Notes: generated from the sequence alone by a model not told the origin. A stretch of DNA of 64,000 nt from Ilyomonas limi (GCF_005233845.1 NZ_SZQL01000011.1:155475-219474); one strand, 5' to 3'; positions 36,409 through 47,220 are shown, numbered from the stretch's first letter. Numbers and translations: made by a program.

Positions 36409-39400
36409 CTAACTGCAACCCATGCTGTTGCCGCAATTGAGGCACTTGTAGCAAGTACCACTGCGCACGGTAATATGTCCGCAAGTGTTACAAGCCGGTG
36501 CATCGCTTTGCATGCTCTTGGCAGCAGCATTAACAGCATCTAAACCAGCTTCGGTTTTTACAACTGCTTTTTGCAGCTTTTGCGGCTGCGGGGCAGGCGT
36601 AGTATTGGGCGAAGTAGCTTTTACATGAATAGTGCTTAAAGCAGGCTTTACCAATGGTTCCAGTTCGTCTTCTTCCTCACCCAGATTGGAGATTTCGGGT
36701 GTATCCAGCACATGCACCAGGTCGGTTCTGTTTAAGTATTCGTAAGCCAGGCAACGGAAGATAAAGTCAACAATGGATGTTGTTGTTTTAATGTTTGGAT
36801 GATCCACCATACCGGCGGGCTCAAACTTGGTGAATACAAATTTTTCTACAAATTCTTCCAGCGGTACGCCATACTGCAGGCCTACAGAAACCGAGATGGC
36901 AAAGCAGTTCATCAGGCTGCGCAATGTAGAACCTTCTTTAGCCAAATCAATGAAGATTTCGCCTAACGTTCCATCGGTGTATTCGCCGGTGCGGAGGAAT
37001 AATACTTGTCCGCCGATTTTTGCCTTTTGTGTAAAGCCCCGGCGCTTCTTGGGCAATGTTTTTCGCTCTACAATTTGCGACAGCTTACGTTTCAGGCTCG
37101 TATCACTGCTTTCCTGCATCCGTTTTTGTACCTCAACCAGCAAGTCTTCCACCGATAATTTGCTCAGGTCAACAATATTGCTCTCGGGCTGCGTTTGTAA
37201 AAGGGATGCTTCTTTCACGCTTGCTTCTTGTGCACCTGCTTCTTCGCTTTTATCCTCTTTTTTCTTCTTGTCACTTTTATTGCTTAATGGTTGCGATAAT
37301 TTAGATCCATCGCGGTACAATGCATTTGCTTTCAAGCCCAACTTCCAGCTAAGCATATAACAGGCTTCTATTTCTTCTACCGTTGCCTCGTGTGGCAGAT
37401 TGATGGTTTTGGAAATAGCACCGCTGAGGAATGGCTGGCAGGCTGCCATCATGCGGATGTGGCCATTGGCATGTATATAACGTTCGCCTTTTTTACCGCA
37501 TTTATTGGCACAATCAAAAATGGGTAAATGTTCTTCTTTTAAGTAAGGCGCACCTTCTACCGTCATCGTGCCGCATACATAATCATTGGCAGCTTCTATT
37601 TGTTCATCAGTAAAGCCTAATGCTTCTAATAAGTTGAAATTCCAGTCGTTGTATTGCTCGGATGTAAAGCCTAAGCGTTCCAAACAAGCCTCGCCTAATG
37701 TGTATTTATTGAAGATAAATCCGATTTCAAAAGCAGATTTTGCAGCCGCATTCAGCTTGGCAATTTCTTCAGCCAGGAAGCCTTTTTCACTCAGCGTTTG
37801 CGGATTGATGAATGGAGCGCCTTCAAAATTAGCAGCACCAACTGCATATTTTTCAATAGCTGCGGCCTGTTTTTCATTATACCCCAAATTCTTCAACGCC
37901 TGAGGCACACTTTGATTGATGATTTTGAAATAACCACCACCGCTCAACTTTTTAAATTTCACCAAAGCAAAATCAGGTTCAACACCGGTCGTATCACAAT
38001 CCATCACCAGACCAATCGTACCGGTTGGAGCAATTACGGTTGTTTGTGCATTGCGGTAGCCGTATTTCTCACCTAATTGCACTGCATCATCCCAGGCTTT
38101 GGTAGCTGCGGTTAATAGATAATCCGGGCAATATTTAGCGTTAATGCCTTGTGGTTTTATTTCCAAACCTGCATACGCATCTTCTGCGTCGTAGGCTGCT
38201 GCACGATGGTTGCGCATTACGCGAAGCATATCTTCCCTATTTTCTTCATACTTAGCAAAAGCACCTAAGAAGGAAGCCATTTCTGCAGAAGTTTTATAGG
38301 CAATACCCGTCATGATAGCGGTGATAGCACCAGCTATGCCGCGTGCTTCTTCGCTGTCGTAAGCAATGCCGCTTACCATGAGCATAGAGCCCAGATTAGC
38401 AAAGCCCAAGCCGAGTGTGCGGTAATCGTAGCTTAACTGCGCCACTTCTTTGGATGGAAATTGTGCCATTAATACAGAGATTTCCAGCACAGTCGTCCAC
38501 AAGCGCGTGGTATATTCAAAGCCTTCTACATCAAACAAATTCGTTCCTTCATCAAAGAACTTGCGAAGGTTAACCGAGGCCAGATTACAAGCAGTATTAT
38601 CTAAGAACATGTACTCGCTGCAAGGGTTGGAAGCATTGATGCGGCCGCCCTTGGGACAGGTATGCCATTCATTGATAGTGGTATCGTATTGTGTACCAGG
38701 ATCGGCACAACGCCATGCAGCATATGCAATCTGCTTCCATACTTCGCGGGACGGAATCTTCTTCATTGTCTTGCCGGTAGTGCGTGCCTTTAGTTCCCAA
38801 TCCCCATCTTCTTCCAAAGCCTTGAAAAATTCATTGGGTATGCGGATGGAGTTGTTAGAGTTCTGACCAGAAACAGTTGCATAGGCATCGCCTTCATAAC
38901 TATTATCATAGCCCGCAGCAACCAATGCAGCCACTTTCTTTTCTTCTTCCACTTTCCAGTTGATGAACTCCATAATTTCGGGATGGTCCAGATCAAGGCA
39001 AACCATCTTAGCCGCACGGCGGGTAGTACCACCACTTTTGATAGCGCCTGCAGCCCTGTCACCTATTTTTAAGAAACTCATTAAGCCACTGGAAGTTCCG
39101 CCGCCACTCAGTTTTTCACCGGCAGCACGGATGGAAGAATAATTGGTTCCCACACCAGAACCATATTTAAAAATGCGTGCTTCACGCGTCCACAGGTCCA
39201 TAATGCCGCCTTCATTCACCAGATCATCGCTTACACTGAGGATAAAACAGGCGTGTGGTTGCGGACGCTCATACGCATTAGTAGATTTCTTTAACTGTCC
39301 ATCCACCGGATCAACATAATAATGTCCTTGTGGCTTGCCGGTAATACCATAGCTCTCGTGCAGACCGGTATTAAACCACTGTGGGCTGTTGGGCACGCAA

Positions 39401-39783
39401 GCCTGGTTAAGAATGCTGTACACCAGTTCATCGTAGAACACCTGTGCATCCTGAGATGAAGCAAAATAACCGTAGCGTTCGCCCCATACTTTCCAGCAAT
39501 TCGCCATGCGGTGGGCTACCTGTTTTACGCTGGTTTCGCGACTGGTAGTGCCATCCGGCTGTGGCACACCGGCCTTGCGAAAATACTTTTGGGCAAGAAT
39601 ATCGGTAGCAATCTGACTCCAGCCCTTCGGCACTTCTACGTTGTTCATTTCAAACACCACTTCGCCGCTGGGATTGCGAATGATGCTGGTACGATAATCA
39701 TACTCAAACTGATCGTAAGGACTTACTCCTTCTTGTGTGAAGCGGCGCTTGAATTGCAGCCCCGGGTTAGTCTGTACATTCAT
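36409..39783 (-). CDS. nrdJ: adenosylcobalamin-dependent ribonucleotide reductase (class II)
   Basis: 1124-residue enzyme converting ribonucleotides to deoxyribonucleotides with a B12-derived radical, independent of oxygen. The finger-loop active-site motif [16 protein letters not shown] is present. [20 protein letters not shown] and [20 protein letters not shown] are also typical. A linker rich in K/E precedes a C-terminal domain and a zinc-ribbon-like tail with CNTCG and [14 protein letters not shown]. No cobalamin riboswitch was recognised upstream; an AT-only palindrome ATATTTAAATAT (39805-39816) sits 22 bp before the start. Confidence 0.95.
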   Translation of the reverse strand: MNVQTNPGLQFKRRFTQEGVSPYDQFEYDYRTSIIRNPSGEVVFEMNNVEVPKGWSQIATDILAQKYFRKAGVPQPDGTTSRETSVKQVAHRMANCWKVWGERYGYFASSQDAQVFYDELVYSILNQACVPNSPQWFNTGLHESYGITGKPQGHYYVDPVDGQLKKSTNAYERPQPHACFILSVSDDLVNEGGIMDLWTREARIFKYGSGVGTNYSSIRAAGEKLSGGGTSSGLMSFLKIGDRAAGAIKSGGTTRRAAKMVCLDLDHPEIMEFINWKVEEEKKVAALVAAGYDNSYEGDAYATVSGQNSNNSIRIPNEFFKALEEDGDWELKARTTGKTMKKIPSREVWKQIAYAAWRCADPGTQYDTTINEWHTCPKGGRINASNPCSEYMFLDNTACNLASVNLRKFFDEGTNLFDVEGFEYTTRLWTTVLEISVLMAQFPSKEVAQLSYDYRTLGLGFANLGSMLMVSGIAYDSEEARGIAGAITAIMTGIAYKTSAEMASFLGAFAKYEENREDMLRVMRNHRAAAYDAEDAYAGLEIKPQGINAKYCPDYLLTAATKAWDDAVQLGEKYGYRNAQTTVIAPTGTIGLVMDCDTTGVEPDFALVKFKKLSGGGYFKIINQSVPQALKNLGYNEKQAAAIEKYAVGAANFEGAPFINPQTLSEKGFLAEEIAKLNAAAKSAFEIGFIFNKYTLGEACLERLGFTSEQYNDWNFNLLEALGFTDEQIEAANDYVCGTMTVEGAPYLKEEHLPIFDCANKCGKKGERYIHANGHIRMMAACQPFLSGAISKTINLPHEATVEEIEACYMLSWKLGLKANALYRDGSKLSQPLSNKSDKKKKEDKSEEAGAQEASVKEASLLQTQPESNIVDLSKLSVEDLLVEVQKRMQESSDTSLKRKLSQIVERKTLPKKRRGFTQKAKIGGQVLFLRTGEYTDGTLGEIFIDLAKEGSTLRSLMNCFAISVSVGLQYGVPLEEFVEKFVFTKFEPAGMVDHPNIKTTTSIVDFIFRCLAYEYLNRTDLVHVLDTPEISNLGEEEDELEPLVKPALSTIHVKATSPNTTPAPQPQKLQKAVVKTEAGLDAVNAAAKSMQSDAPACNTCGHITVRSGTCYKCLNCGNSMGCS

Positions 39784-40656
39784 ATCGAAAAGGTTTTGAT
39801 TGTTATATTTAAATATTGTAAAAAGCAGGGTTTATCTCGCAGCATCTTTATTTGTAAACAATACAACAGACCGACGATAGAGCCACCTGACAGCGGCGTT
39901 TGACGGCAGGATAACTATAATAATTGTTTACCAATGTACTCATCTTTTTTCGCTCTAAAAAGTTAATTGGGAAGACGAAAATACCTTGCCGAAATGAGAT
40001 GGCATAATGTAACTATGCAGATTGAATGTGGATAATTGTGGATAACTCAATTCTTCATATTGTAAGTATTGCGTTTGAGTCGGTGCATAACATTTTGAAG
40101 AAATTTTTTGGTAGAGGATTTGTAATGCGGCAGTATAAAATAAATGTTGAGGAAAAGGCACAACTTTACAGTTATTTACGTAAGAACTGCTTTTGTAAAG
40201 CTTAGGTTTCATAACCTTAGTAGCTAAAAAAACTATTATAAATAACTCATTATAGCAGCAGCTAAATAGCTGCACATGTAAGCACCTCCACATTTTCTAC
40301 TCATACACAGTAGCTGCCACTCACCACAACATTCTCGCACTTAACCACTTATTTTACCACCCTTCACACATACTTTACCATTTGTGAAAGTATTTTAACC
40401 GCTTATATCGGATGAATAATATCCGTATCTCCAACTGTATATATCTTTACTTCATCAATCAAACAGGAGCCTGTCTCCCACTAAAATGAATGCTTTTCTG
40501 GAATTCTTATTTGCCCGTTACCGCCAAAGGGTAAAACCACCGGAAATCTCCACTCTGTAGTACACATTCTCAGTACAAGATTCAACCGAACAGCACACTA
40601 AGCTTTGCCAAACAGCAATGCTTTCCCCCACTTATTTACTATCATCCAACAACAAA
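39784..40656. other. 873-bp divergent intergenic region
   Basis: No convincing coding region; a 112-codon minus-strand frame (39955-40293) has no recognisable features. It holds the nrdJ leader with its AT palindrome. No tRNA, riboswitch or long repeat was recognised. Confidence 0.4.
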
Positions 40657-40842
40657 ATGAAACTAAACAACAGGTTGGTAGTGGTGATTACTATACTTTT
40701 ATTCATCACTATCCATCATACATACAGCAAGCAGGAAACCTCTGTAAAACATACAAAGTATGCATCTGAAAAAGCGAAAGATTCAATTATAAGCGCAGAC
40801 TTTTTTAGTCCCGGCAAAATCATATTTGTAAAGCTTCCATAG
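40657..40842 (+). CDS. small putative exported protein
   Basis: A 61-residue product from ATG 40657: MKLNNRLVVVITILLFITIH is a basic-plus-hydrophobic signal or anchor, followed by a charged tail with KQETSVKHTKYASEKAK. The frame is open upstream to 40618. Its length, signal-like start and position 230 bp before a sensor kinase make it plausible, but there is no motif and no clear promoter, so it may be chance. Confidence 0.35.
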   Translation: MKLNNRLVVVITILLFITIHHTYSKQETSVKHTKYASEKAKDSIISADFFSPGKIIFVKLP

Positions 40843-41072
40843 CGCATTTTCCACTAATAACAAGCTTGAAAATAAAGTTTCAGAAAGCACCTAAGCGGTT
40901 GTACTTGCAACGCTATGCTTATCATCAAAACAACCTGCTTCTGGTTTATTATTCCTTTAAGATTTAAACCTCACACTAAATTTATTTTGTTATGTGCTTC
41001 CAATTGTTTCTTTTAGTATTGCATAGTAAAGCCTAATTTCAATTTTCATTTATTTACTGTCCTTTCTATTGT

Positions 41073-42437
41073 ATGACTGTTGACCTGCTTATTATTTTAT
41101 TTATAGCACGCTATCTGCGCATCTCTCTTAAAACAGCAGAAAAACATCCGCTGTGGGATGAGCGATTGCGTTGGGCATTCTTTGGCGCTATAGTCTTGTT
41201 TGTTATAAGCGTGGTATATTCTCCTTCGCAAAGCCTGCTGTTGTGGGCAGCCAAGCTTGGGTTGGCAACATTGGCCTACCTGCTATATACGCAGCCAGTT
41301 TTCAAGCCGGCACGACCTGTATTTATCGGTATCAGCCCATACATCACTATATCGCTTTTTGCCAGTCTTATCAAAGTAGTTAATCACAGTTTATATGACG
41401 AATGGAAAGATTTTATAGATACTGCCGAGGTTTGTGCAGTGCTATGGGGCATTGGCACCTGGATAGTGGTAAACAAGCAAAATAAAGAGCTGAATACAGT
41501 ACGTGAAAAGGTAGTGCAGGAAGAAGAAAACAGTCGTATCGCCACAGCTATGAAAGCACAACTGGAAGTGCAGGTTGCCGAAAGAACAGCCGAACTAACC
41601 ACGCAAAAAGAAGCATTGGAGCATACGTTGCAAGAGTTGAAAGCTACACAGGCACAACTGATACAAAGCGAAAAAATGGCTTCGTTGGGCGAATTAACAG
41701 CAGGCATTGCACACGAGATACAAAACCCACTAAATTTCGTCAACAACTTTTCGGAAGTAAGCAATGAGTTGCTGGAGGAGATGAAAACCGAACTGAATGC
41801 AGGTAACGACGAAGAGGCAATAGCTATTGCAAATGATGTGAAACAAAACATGGAAAAAATTATTTTTCATGGTAAGCGCGCCGACGCTATTGTAAAAGGT
41901 ATGTTGCAACACAGCCGCAAAAACACCGGACAAAAAGAAGAAGTAAATCTTAATTCTTTGTGCGATGAATATCTGCGCCTCAGTTTTCATGGATTGCGGG
42001 CTAAAGACAAAGCGTTTAATGCAAATTTTCAAACCCGTTTTGATGAGAGTATCGGCAGAATAAATGTGGTGCCACAGGATATTGGCAGGGTATTATTAAA
42101 CCTTATCAACAATGCTTTTTATGCAGTAAGTGAAAGAAAAAAAATGGCAGGCGAAGGTTATAGCCCCACGGTTACAATAACTACAAAACGTATCAATTTA
42201 CCTTCGGGGCAGGAAGGTGTTGAGATTGTAGTAGCAGACAACGGTACCGGCATTCCTGCAGAAAATGTAAATAAAATTTTTCAGCCTTTTTTCTCCACCA
42301 AACCCACCGGGCAAGGCACCGGGCTGGGCTTATCTATCAGCTACGATATTGTTACCAAGCAACACGGCGGCACTATTCAGATACAAACCAAAGAAGACGA
42401 AGGAACATCATTTATTATTCAGTTGCCATGCAGGTAA
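41073..42437 (+). CDS. membrane sensor histidine kinase
   Basis: 454-residue kinase. About five hydrophobic helices (between residues 2 and 133) form the input domain. A coiled coil (about 134-200) leads to the H-box GIAHEIQNPLNFVNNFSE with phospho-acceptor H214. The ATPase domain shows the N-box NLINNAFYAV, the G1 box VADNGTGIP, an F-box FFSTKP and a G2 box GQGTGLGLSI. No response regulator lies beside it, so it is an orphan kinase with unknown signal and partner. Confidence 0.92.
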   Translation: MTVDLLIILFIARYLRISLKTAEKHPLWDERLRWAFFGAIVLFVISVVYSPSQSLLLWAAKLGLATLAYLLYTQPVFKPARPVFIGISPYITISLFASLIKVVNHSLYDEWKDFIDTAEVCAVLWGIGTWIVVNKQNKELNTVREKVVQEEENSRIATAMKAQLEVQVAERTAELTTQKEALEHTLQELKATQAQLIQSEKMASLGELTAGIAHEIQNPLNFVNNFSEVSNELLEEMKTELNAGNDEEAIAIANDVKQNMEKIIFHGKRADAIVKGMLQHSRKNTGQKEEVNLNSLCDEYLRLSFHGLRAKDKAFNANFQTRFDESIGRINVVPQDIGRVLLNLINNAFYAVSERKKMAGEGYSPTVTITTKRINLPSGQEGVEIVVADNGTGIPAENVNKIFQPFFSTKPTGQGTGLGLSISYDIVTKQHGGTIQIQTKEDEGTSFIIQLPCR

Positions 42438-42522
42438 AAAGCACTCCTCTAAGCATATTTTTTAAATCAGTACTAAGCGGCTTGTATAAATCACAAAGCT
42501 TTACAATTAAAGAACCACCCAA

Positions 42523-43539
42523 TCATGCCTTTTCCAGATATGCTTTCATGCTCGACATCTGATGCATTGTGCCCAGCAACATAATCTTCATGTGTGCCTG
42601 GATGATGGTATCGGGCGACGGATTGATAATAAAACGGCCCTCTTTGTCCTTAATGCCAATGCAATTAACGCCTGTTTTTGGCGCATAAATGATGTCTTGT
42701 ATAGACTTATCCTTTAATGAATCGGGCAGCATATTATAGTCAATAGATTCGATATTGATAGCATCTGCTTCATCTCCCCAAAGGTTATTTATAAATTCAA
42801 TTACATCGGGCTTTGATACTAAGGTTGCCATGTGCGCACCACCTATTTTATCTGGCAATATCACATGGTTGGCGCCGGCTGTTTTCAGCTTCTTAACAGC
42901 ACTTTTTTGCCCTGCCCGGCTAATGATTTGAAGATGCGGATTGAGCGACCGGGCAGATAGTACAATGAATACATTGTCGGCATCTGTAGGCAGGGTAAGC
43001 AGCAATGCTTTTGCTTTTTGTATGCCTGCTTTTATCAGCACCTCATCATCGGTTGCATCTCCTAAAATAGATATTAAAGATGTGTGATCTTCCAGCCATT
43101 CCTTAAAATGATTTTCATCATTATCAATTACCACAAAATCGGTTTTATGTTGTCTTAATATCTTGGCTGCCTGCTGTCCGTTACGTCCAAAGCCGCAGAT
43201 AATAACGTGATTGCTGATGTGTTCCATTGCATTCATAAGCTTACGGTTTTTTAAATACAAAGCCAGTTCACCACTCACCATATATCGCGTGAGCCTGCTG
43301 AGTGCATACGTGAAAATGGTGAATGAAGAAACGATAAAAATGATGTTGAAAATTTTCCCATTAGTGGTAAGCGGCTTTACTTCCTGATAGCCGATGGTGG
43401 CAATAGTAATAACGGTCATATACAATGCATCCAGAAAGTTGTAATGCTCGGTAAGCATAAAGCCAATAATACCAACAACAATGATAAGCAGGATAGTACC
43501 AAACCAAAATACTAATGTAATAGGCTTCTTCACAGCCAA
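42523..43539 (-). CDS. two-helix potassium channel with RCK (TrkA-N/TrkA-C) domain
   Basis: 338-residue channel. Two membrane helices (residues about 9-28 and 62-80) flank a pore loop with filter TIATIGYQEV, where the usual fifth glycine of TxGYG is glutamine (TIGYQ, 48-52). The cytoplasmic RCK domain starts with VIICGFGRNGQQAA (116-) and contains VVIDNDE and a TrkA-C-like C-terminal part (IGIKDKEGRFIINPSPD). It should conduct K+ and be gated by ligand or nucleotide binding. It stands alone, convergent with the histidine kinase. Confidence 0.88.
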   Translation of the reverse strand: MAVKKPITLVFWFGTILLIIVVGIIGFMLTEHYNFLDALYMTVITIATIGYQEVKPLTTNGKIFNIIFIVSSFTIFTYALSRLTRYMVSGELALYLKNRKLMNAMEHISNHVIICGFGRNGQQAAKILRQHKTDFVVIDNDENHFKEWLEDHTSLISILGDATDDEVLIKAGIQKAKALLLTLPTDADNVFIVLSARSLNPHLQIISRAGQKSAVKKLKTAGANHVILPDKIGGAHMATLVSKPDVIEFINNLWGDEADAINIESIDYNMLPDSLKDKSIQDIIYAPKTGVNCIGIKDKEGRFIINPSPDTIIQAHMKIMLLGTMHQMSSMKAYLEKA

Positions 43540-43662
43540 AGCAGTTTAGAAACTAAAGATATTGGTTTTGGAGAAGATGTTTGAAAGATGTTGTATAACT
43601 TACACCAACTATGGCAGATGATTTGCTAATTATATAATTTTCAATTATTAAAATGAACTATC

Positions 43663-43854
43663 ATGCAAACTGAAAACAATAAAAAAACAGAACAAGATAA
43701 CAAGGATGCGGTTGTAAAACCCGATCCCGAAACACTGCATACCACTGATCCGCAGGAACACATGGAAGGTCCGTTTTCTTCGATAATGCAAGACGCAAAA
43801 GAAAGCTTTGAAGACAACGGTTCGGAAGAAGAAGTGGGAAAGACAAAAGAATAA
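43663..43854 (+). CDS. small acidic hydrophilic protein
   Basis: A 63-residue protein rich in E, D, K and N (MQTENNKKTEQDNKDAVVKP ... GSEEEVGKTKE), probably intrinsically disordered. There is no signal or membrane segment. An ATG start and the strong hairpin 27 bp after the stop support a real gene. Function unknown. Confidence 0.5.
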   Translation: MQTENNKKTEQDNKDAVVKPDPETLHTTDPQEHMEGPFSSIMQDAKESFEDNGSEEEVGKTKE

Positions 43855-43881
43855 AGGTACACTTCCATCATCGGCTATTTC

Positions 43882-43939
43882 ATTATTACAAGCAGAGCGA
43901 AGCCTGTTGTAAGACGGGCTTCGCTCTGCTTGTAATAAT
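43882..43939. repeat. 23-bp perfect inverted repeat (strong hairpin)
   Basis: Arms 43882-43904 and 43917-43939 are perfect complements (ATTATTACAAGCAGAGCGAA plus GCC on the left) with a 12-nt loop. It follows the small acidic gene and precedes the fucosidase. It may be its terminator, or a mobile palindromic repeat given its size. Confidence 0.9.
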
Positions 43940-44060
43940 GTATGCCCCAACATTTATAATTTCTTACCTATTGGCCTTTTCATGCCTGTTAATAACACTG
44001 CGGCATAAAAGAATATATTTTGCCTTAGTTTTGAAATCAATATCAACACTTTGCTGCTAT

Positions 44061-45509
44061 ATGAAAAAAACTATCTTCTTTCTTTCTTTTCTCTTTGTAA
44101 GTTTTATGTCTGATGCACAGCATTATGAGGCTAATTGGGAATCGCTCAACAAGCGTGGCATTCCTGCATGGTTTCACCAGGATAAGTTTGGCATTTTTAT
44201 TCATTGGGGCGTGTACTCGGTACCATCGTATGCGCCGGTGATTCCCAACAGCGGCGAAAGCTATGCAGAGTGGTATTGGTATCGCATACGCGAAGGCAAT
44301 AAACGGTTTACAGCTTTTCACGATAGTGTGTATGGCAAAAATTTTCAGTACCAGGGGTTTGAATCTATGTTCAAAGCAGAACTGTTCGATCCAAAGCAAT
44401 GGGCGGATGTGTTTAAACGGTCAGGTGCAAAATATGTAGTGCTTACCTCCAAGCACCACGAAGGTTATTGCTTATGGAACAGTGCCGAAGCCGACCGCGA
44501 TTGGGGGCGTGCATGGAATGCGGTAACCGGCACCCCACAGCGCGATTTATTGGGCGATTTAACCAACGCCGTACGTGCCGAAGGCCTGAAGATGGGCTAT
44601 TACTATTCTTTATATGAATGGTTTAACCCGCTGTGGAGGACAGATAAACAAAAATTTGTAACAGAGCATCTTTTTCCACAGTTTAAAGACCTGGTAACGA
44701 AGTATAAACCTTCCATCATCTTCTCCGATGGCGAATGGGAGTTGAGTGATACCGCATGGAAAAGTCCGGAGCTGCTGGCCTGGTTATTTAATGAATCGCC
44801 GGTAGCAAAAGAGGTAGTGGTAGATGACCGTTGGGGTGGCAATACGAGAGGCAAAAATACCGGTGCAACTTATACCACATCGGAGTATGGCGCAGGTATG
44901 GACCCCAATGTGATTTGGGAAGAAAGCCAAGGCATTGGCCATTCCTATGGTTATAACAGAAACGAGCAATTGAATGATTATAAAACCAGCAATGCACTTA
45001 TTCTTACATTGGTAGATGTGGTTGCAAGAGGCGGCAATTTATTGCTGGATATTGGGCCTGCTGCTGACGGCACCATTCCCGTAATTATGCAGCAACGATT
45101 AATTGATATAGGCGATTGGCTGCAGGTAAATGGTGATGCCATTTACGGCACCGAGGCCTGGAAGCAATCGTACCAATGGAGTGAAGGTAAAAAGCCTGAG
45201 AAAAAAGGTGAAAGTTATATGGCAGGATACAGTGCTGCAGAACTGGTAAAGCCCAAGCAGGATGCTGCACATGTTGAATACTTCTTTACGCGAAAAGGCA
45301 AAGATTTGTTTTGCATTGTGCCGGCTTATACGCCTCAGATTCGTATAAAAGATTTTAAACCTGCAGCCGGCAAAGTGAGTATTTTAGGAAGTAATAAAAC
45401 AATCTCCGGCAGGCAAGCTGGTAATGATTTTATTATAGACATATCTTCTTTAAAACCGGCTGAAATTTTTACAACACCATTTGTGGTGCGGCTGCAAAAT
45501 GCATTGTAA
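44061..45509 (+). CDS. secreted alpha-L-fucosidase (GH29)
   Basis: 482-residue enzyme with signal peptide MKKTIFFLSFLFVSFMSDAQ. The GH29 barrel is recognised by DKFGIFIHWGVYSVPSYAP (42-60), KYVVLTSKHHEGYCLW (124-139) and the nucleophile in IIFSDGEWE (D223). A C-terminal beta-sandwich domain follows. It would remove terminal fucose from glycans in the periplasm or outside. I start at ATG 44061, since the upstream open frame begins inside the hairpin at 43882-43939. No SusC/SusD pair or other polysaccharide-locus genes lie beside it. Confidence 0.93.
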   Translation: MKKTIFFLSFLFVSFMSDAQHYEANWESLNKRGIPAWFHQDKFGIFIHWGVYSVPSYAPVIPNSGESYAEWYWYRIREGNKRFTAFHDSVYGKNFQYQGFESMFKAELFDPKQWADVFKRSGAKYVVLTSKHHEGYCLWNSAEADRDWGRAWNAVTGTPQRDLLGDLTNAVRAEGLKMGYYYSLYEWFNPLWRTDKQKFVTEHLFPQFKDLVTKYKPSIIFSDGEWELSDTAWKSPELLAWLFNESPVAKEVVVDDRWGGNTRGKNTGATYTTSEYGAGMDPNVIWEESQGIGHSYGYNRNEQLNDYKTSNALILTLVDVVARGGNLLLDIGPAADGTIPVIMQQRLIDIGDWLQVNGDAIYGTEAWKQSYQWSEGKKPEKKGESYMAGYSAAELVKPKQDAAHVEYFFTRKGKDLFCIVPAYTPQIRIKDFKPAAGKVSILGSNKTISGRQAGNDFIIDISSLKPAEIFTTPFVVRLQNAL

Positions 45510-45530
45510 GAACAGAGATAAATTATAAAT

Positions 45531-45562
45531 AATAAAGCCCTTCTCCTGAGAAGGGCTTTATT
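45531..45562 (+). terminator. intrinsic terminator after the fucosidase gene
   Basis: AATAAAGCCCTTCT (45531-45544) pairs with AGAAGGGCTTTATT (45549-45562) over CCTG, 21 bp after the stop. Confidence 0.9.
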
Positions 45563-45570
45563 ATTTACCT

Positions 45571-45829
45571 GTTTGCTGGCAGGAGAAATATATTACGGTA
45601 AAACAAAATAATGTACTTGCCAGCAAACCTTTTAAAATATAGCGAATGCAAAAAAAGCTTTATGTAGCTGGTATTACAAAGTAATGCTCGTAAAGTAATC
45701 ACTAAGCACATAAAGAGTATAAATAATAAGCCACTACTCTCAAACAGATTTAAGGCAAATATCTTCTCGTATGAAAGTAAAATCCATTGATTAATAAGCT
45801 TTAAGATAATAAATAACTATTTACATTTG
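45571..45829. other. intergenic region with inverted repeat and a promoter box
   Basis: GTTTGCTGGCA (45571-45581) and TGCCAGCAAAC (45618-45628) form an 11-bp inverted repeat. TACATTTG (45822-45829) matches the -7 consensus and precedes the lipoprotein ATG by 37 bp. No gene is seen. Confidence 0.5.
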
Positions 45830-45866
45830 CTTAAGCCGAAACATTTACAAATCAAAACCCCTTCTT

Positions 45867-46631
45867 ATGTTGAACAAATTACTTCTTCCATCTTGCTGGA
45901 TCATTATTTTATTTACAAGCTGCCAAAAAGATTTATCTACCAAACAGACCGTCGCAAACAATATGCTTGCAGCAGCAGACATTCAGCCATTGAATGCTTT
46001 GACCGGCATAATAGATACTACAAACAAATGGTATGGTACCTATTCAGGGCTTTTTGAAGAGTATCCTGTTATTCCGGATGCATATTTAATACAAAACGGT
46101 GTGGCTCAACTGCCATACTTAGACCGGCAGTTTTCTTATTCTTACATATATTACGATATACCTGCTCAATATAACATCTCAGGTGATAGTATTGCATTGG
46201 AAGCAGAAGTAAAAAATCCAAGAGCCAGCAGTTTTAGCGATTACGACGTGATATTGCAACTGATAGGCGAACAGCATACGGCTGAAGTGCATTTTGTGGC
46301 AGATACAGAATATGCCTCTTACACCTCCTATACTATAGGTGATGCTCAACTCACCGGATTAACCGAACTGGTACATTATTTTGGCACTTTCCGAAAACTA
46401 AAGCTTGCGCAAAAAAAGTATTACACTGCCGTTTACATAAACAATACAGAAGTATATAGATTCAAGTACGGTAAAAGGAATAGTATCGGACGATTAAAAA
46501 CAATTGGTATTGTCTTCAAAGGTTATGGAAGCTGCACGGGAGTTGGTGTAAGAAATAGCTCAAACCATAACCCCATACTCTCCGATAAGTTTAATACTGA
46601 CGGACAAAGTAAGGTTACTTATTATTTTTAA
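45867..46631 (+). CDS. lipoprotein of unknown function
   Basis: 254-residue protein with a lipoprotein signal: hydrophobic core IIILFTSC with lipid-acceptor Cys19 followed by QKD. A charged or polar stretch after the cysteine recalls the export signals of surface-exposed Bacteroidota lipoproteins. The mature part is beta-rich with alternating aromatic residues (YSYIYYDIPAQYNISGDSIA, YYTAVYINNTEVYRF), like a jelly-roll or carbohydrate-binding fold, but no family was recognised. It lies between secreted glycosidase genes, a weak hint of a role in glycan binding. Confidence 0.7.
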   Translation: MLNKLLLPSCWIIILFTSCQKDLSTKQTVANNMLAAADIQPLNALTGIIDTTNKWYGTYSGLFEEYPVIPDAYLIQNGVAQLPYLDRQFSYSYIYYDIPAQYNISGDSIALEAEVKNPRASSFSDYDVILQLIGEQHTAEVHFVADTEYASYTSYTIGDAQLTGLTELVHYFGTFRKLKLAQKKYYTAVYINNTEVYRFKYGKRNSIGRLKTIGIVFKGYGSCTGVGVRNSSNHNPILSDKFNTDGQSKVTYYF

Positions 46632-46686
46632 GACCTGTACTACCCAGAGCAGTATAAAGCGACAAATTGCCGGTGCTTTGTTTTCA

Positions 46687-47220
46687 TCAAACTGCAGGCT
46701 GTATATTGGTGCTATATATTACTTTGTCAATCAGGCGAGGCGATAATTTAGCAGAAAGCACGCCTAATACTGCACCGGCAAGCACATCGGAAAACCAATG
46801 CTTATTGTGGTACATGCGAAGTACAGCCGTACCTGCAGAAACAACATAGCCTGTACAACTTAATGCCGGCTGTCTGTCTTTCCATTCCTGGTGCAACAGT
46901 TCGGAACCCAAAAAGGAAGTAGCGGTATGAGCAGACGGGAACGACTTTAGCTTTCCATTGGGTCTCGGGCGCTTATAAATATATTTTAAAGGCTGCACTG
47001 CTGCATTGAGCAACACTTCTGCAACAGCCGCCTCAATAAGGTGTTTTTCCAGCTTGTCTTTATCTTTTTTATCAAGTACATCTAAAGCAAACAAAGCAAC
47101 AATTGGTGCCCATTTAAGGAAAACGTCCACATCAAAATGCTTTTTCGGTTGTAGCTTTTGCAACTTTCTTTGCATGCTTACATCTGCTTTCTTAATCGGA
47201 CTTAAAAAATTCATTTTCAT
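46687..47220 (-). CDS. PAP2-family membrane-associated phosphatase
   Basis: About 177 residues with the three PAP2 motifs: KYIYKRPRP, FPSAHT, and RMYHNKHWFSDVLAG with catalytic histidine and aspartate. The first-motif arginine, the SAH histidine and the last histidine are all present. Such enzymes dephosphorylate lipid phosphates such as undecaprenyl pyrophosphate or phosphatidic acid. Hydrophobic stretches near WAPIVALFALDVL and VLAGAVLGVLSA fit membrane association. I use ATG 47220 (MKMNFLSP); a GTG at 47268 would add 16 residues and cannot be excluded. Confidence 0.85.
   Translation of the reverse strand: MKMNFLSPIKKADVSMQRKLQKLQPKKHFDVDVFLKWAPIVALFALDVLDKKDKDKLEKHLIEAAVAEVLLNAAVQPLKYIYKRPRPNGKLKSFPSAHTATSFLGSELLHQEWKDRQPALSCTGYVVSAGTAVLRMYHNKHWFSDVLAGAVLGVLSAKLSPRLIDKVIYSTNIQPAV

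Noticed and set aside
35985..36539. 184-codon minus-strand frame downstream of and overlapping the nrdJ end
   Set aside because: It overlaps the nrdJ C-terminus and its terminator in another frame and has no recognisable feature.
39784..40000. Possible cobalamin riboswitch upstream of nrdJ
   Set aside because: A B12-dependent enzyme made this worth checking, but no B12-box-like conserved core was recognised; a covariance-model search would settle it.
39955..40293. 112-codon minus-strand frame in the nrdJ upstream gap
   Set aside because: No signal, domain, promoter or coding-like pattern; the region is AT-rich and open by chance.
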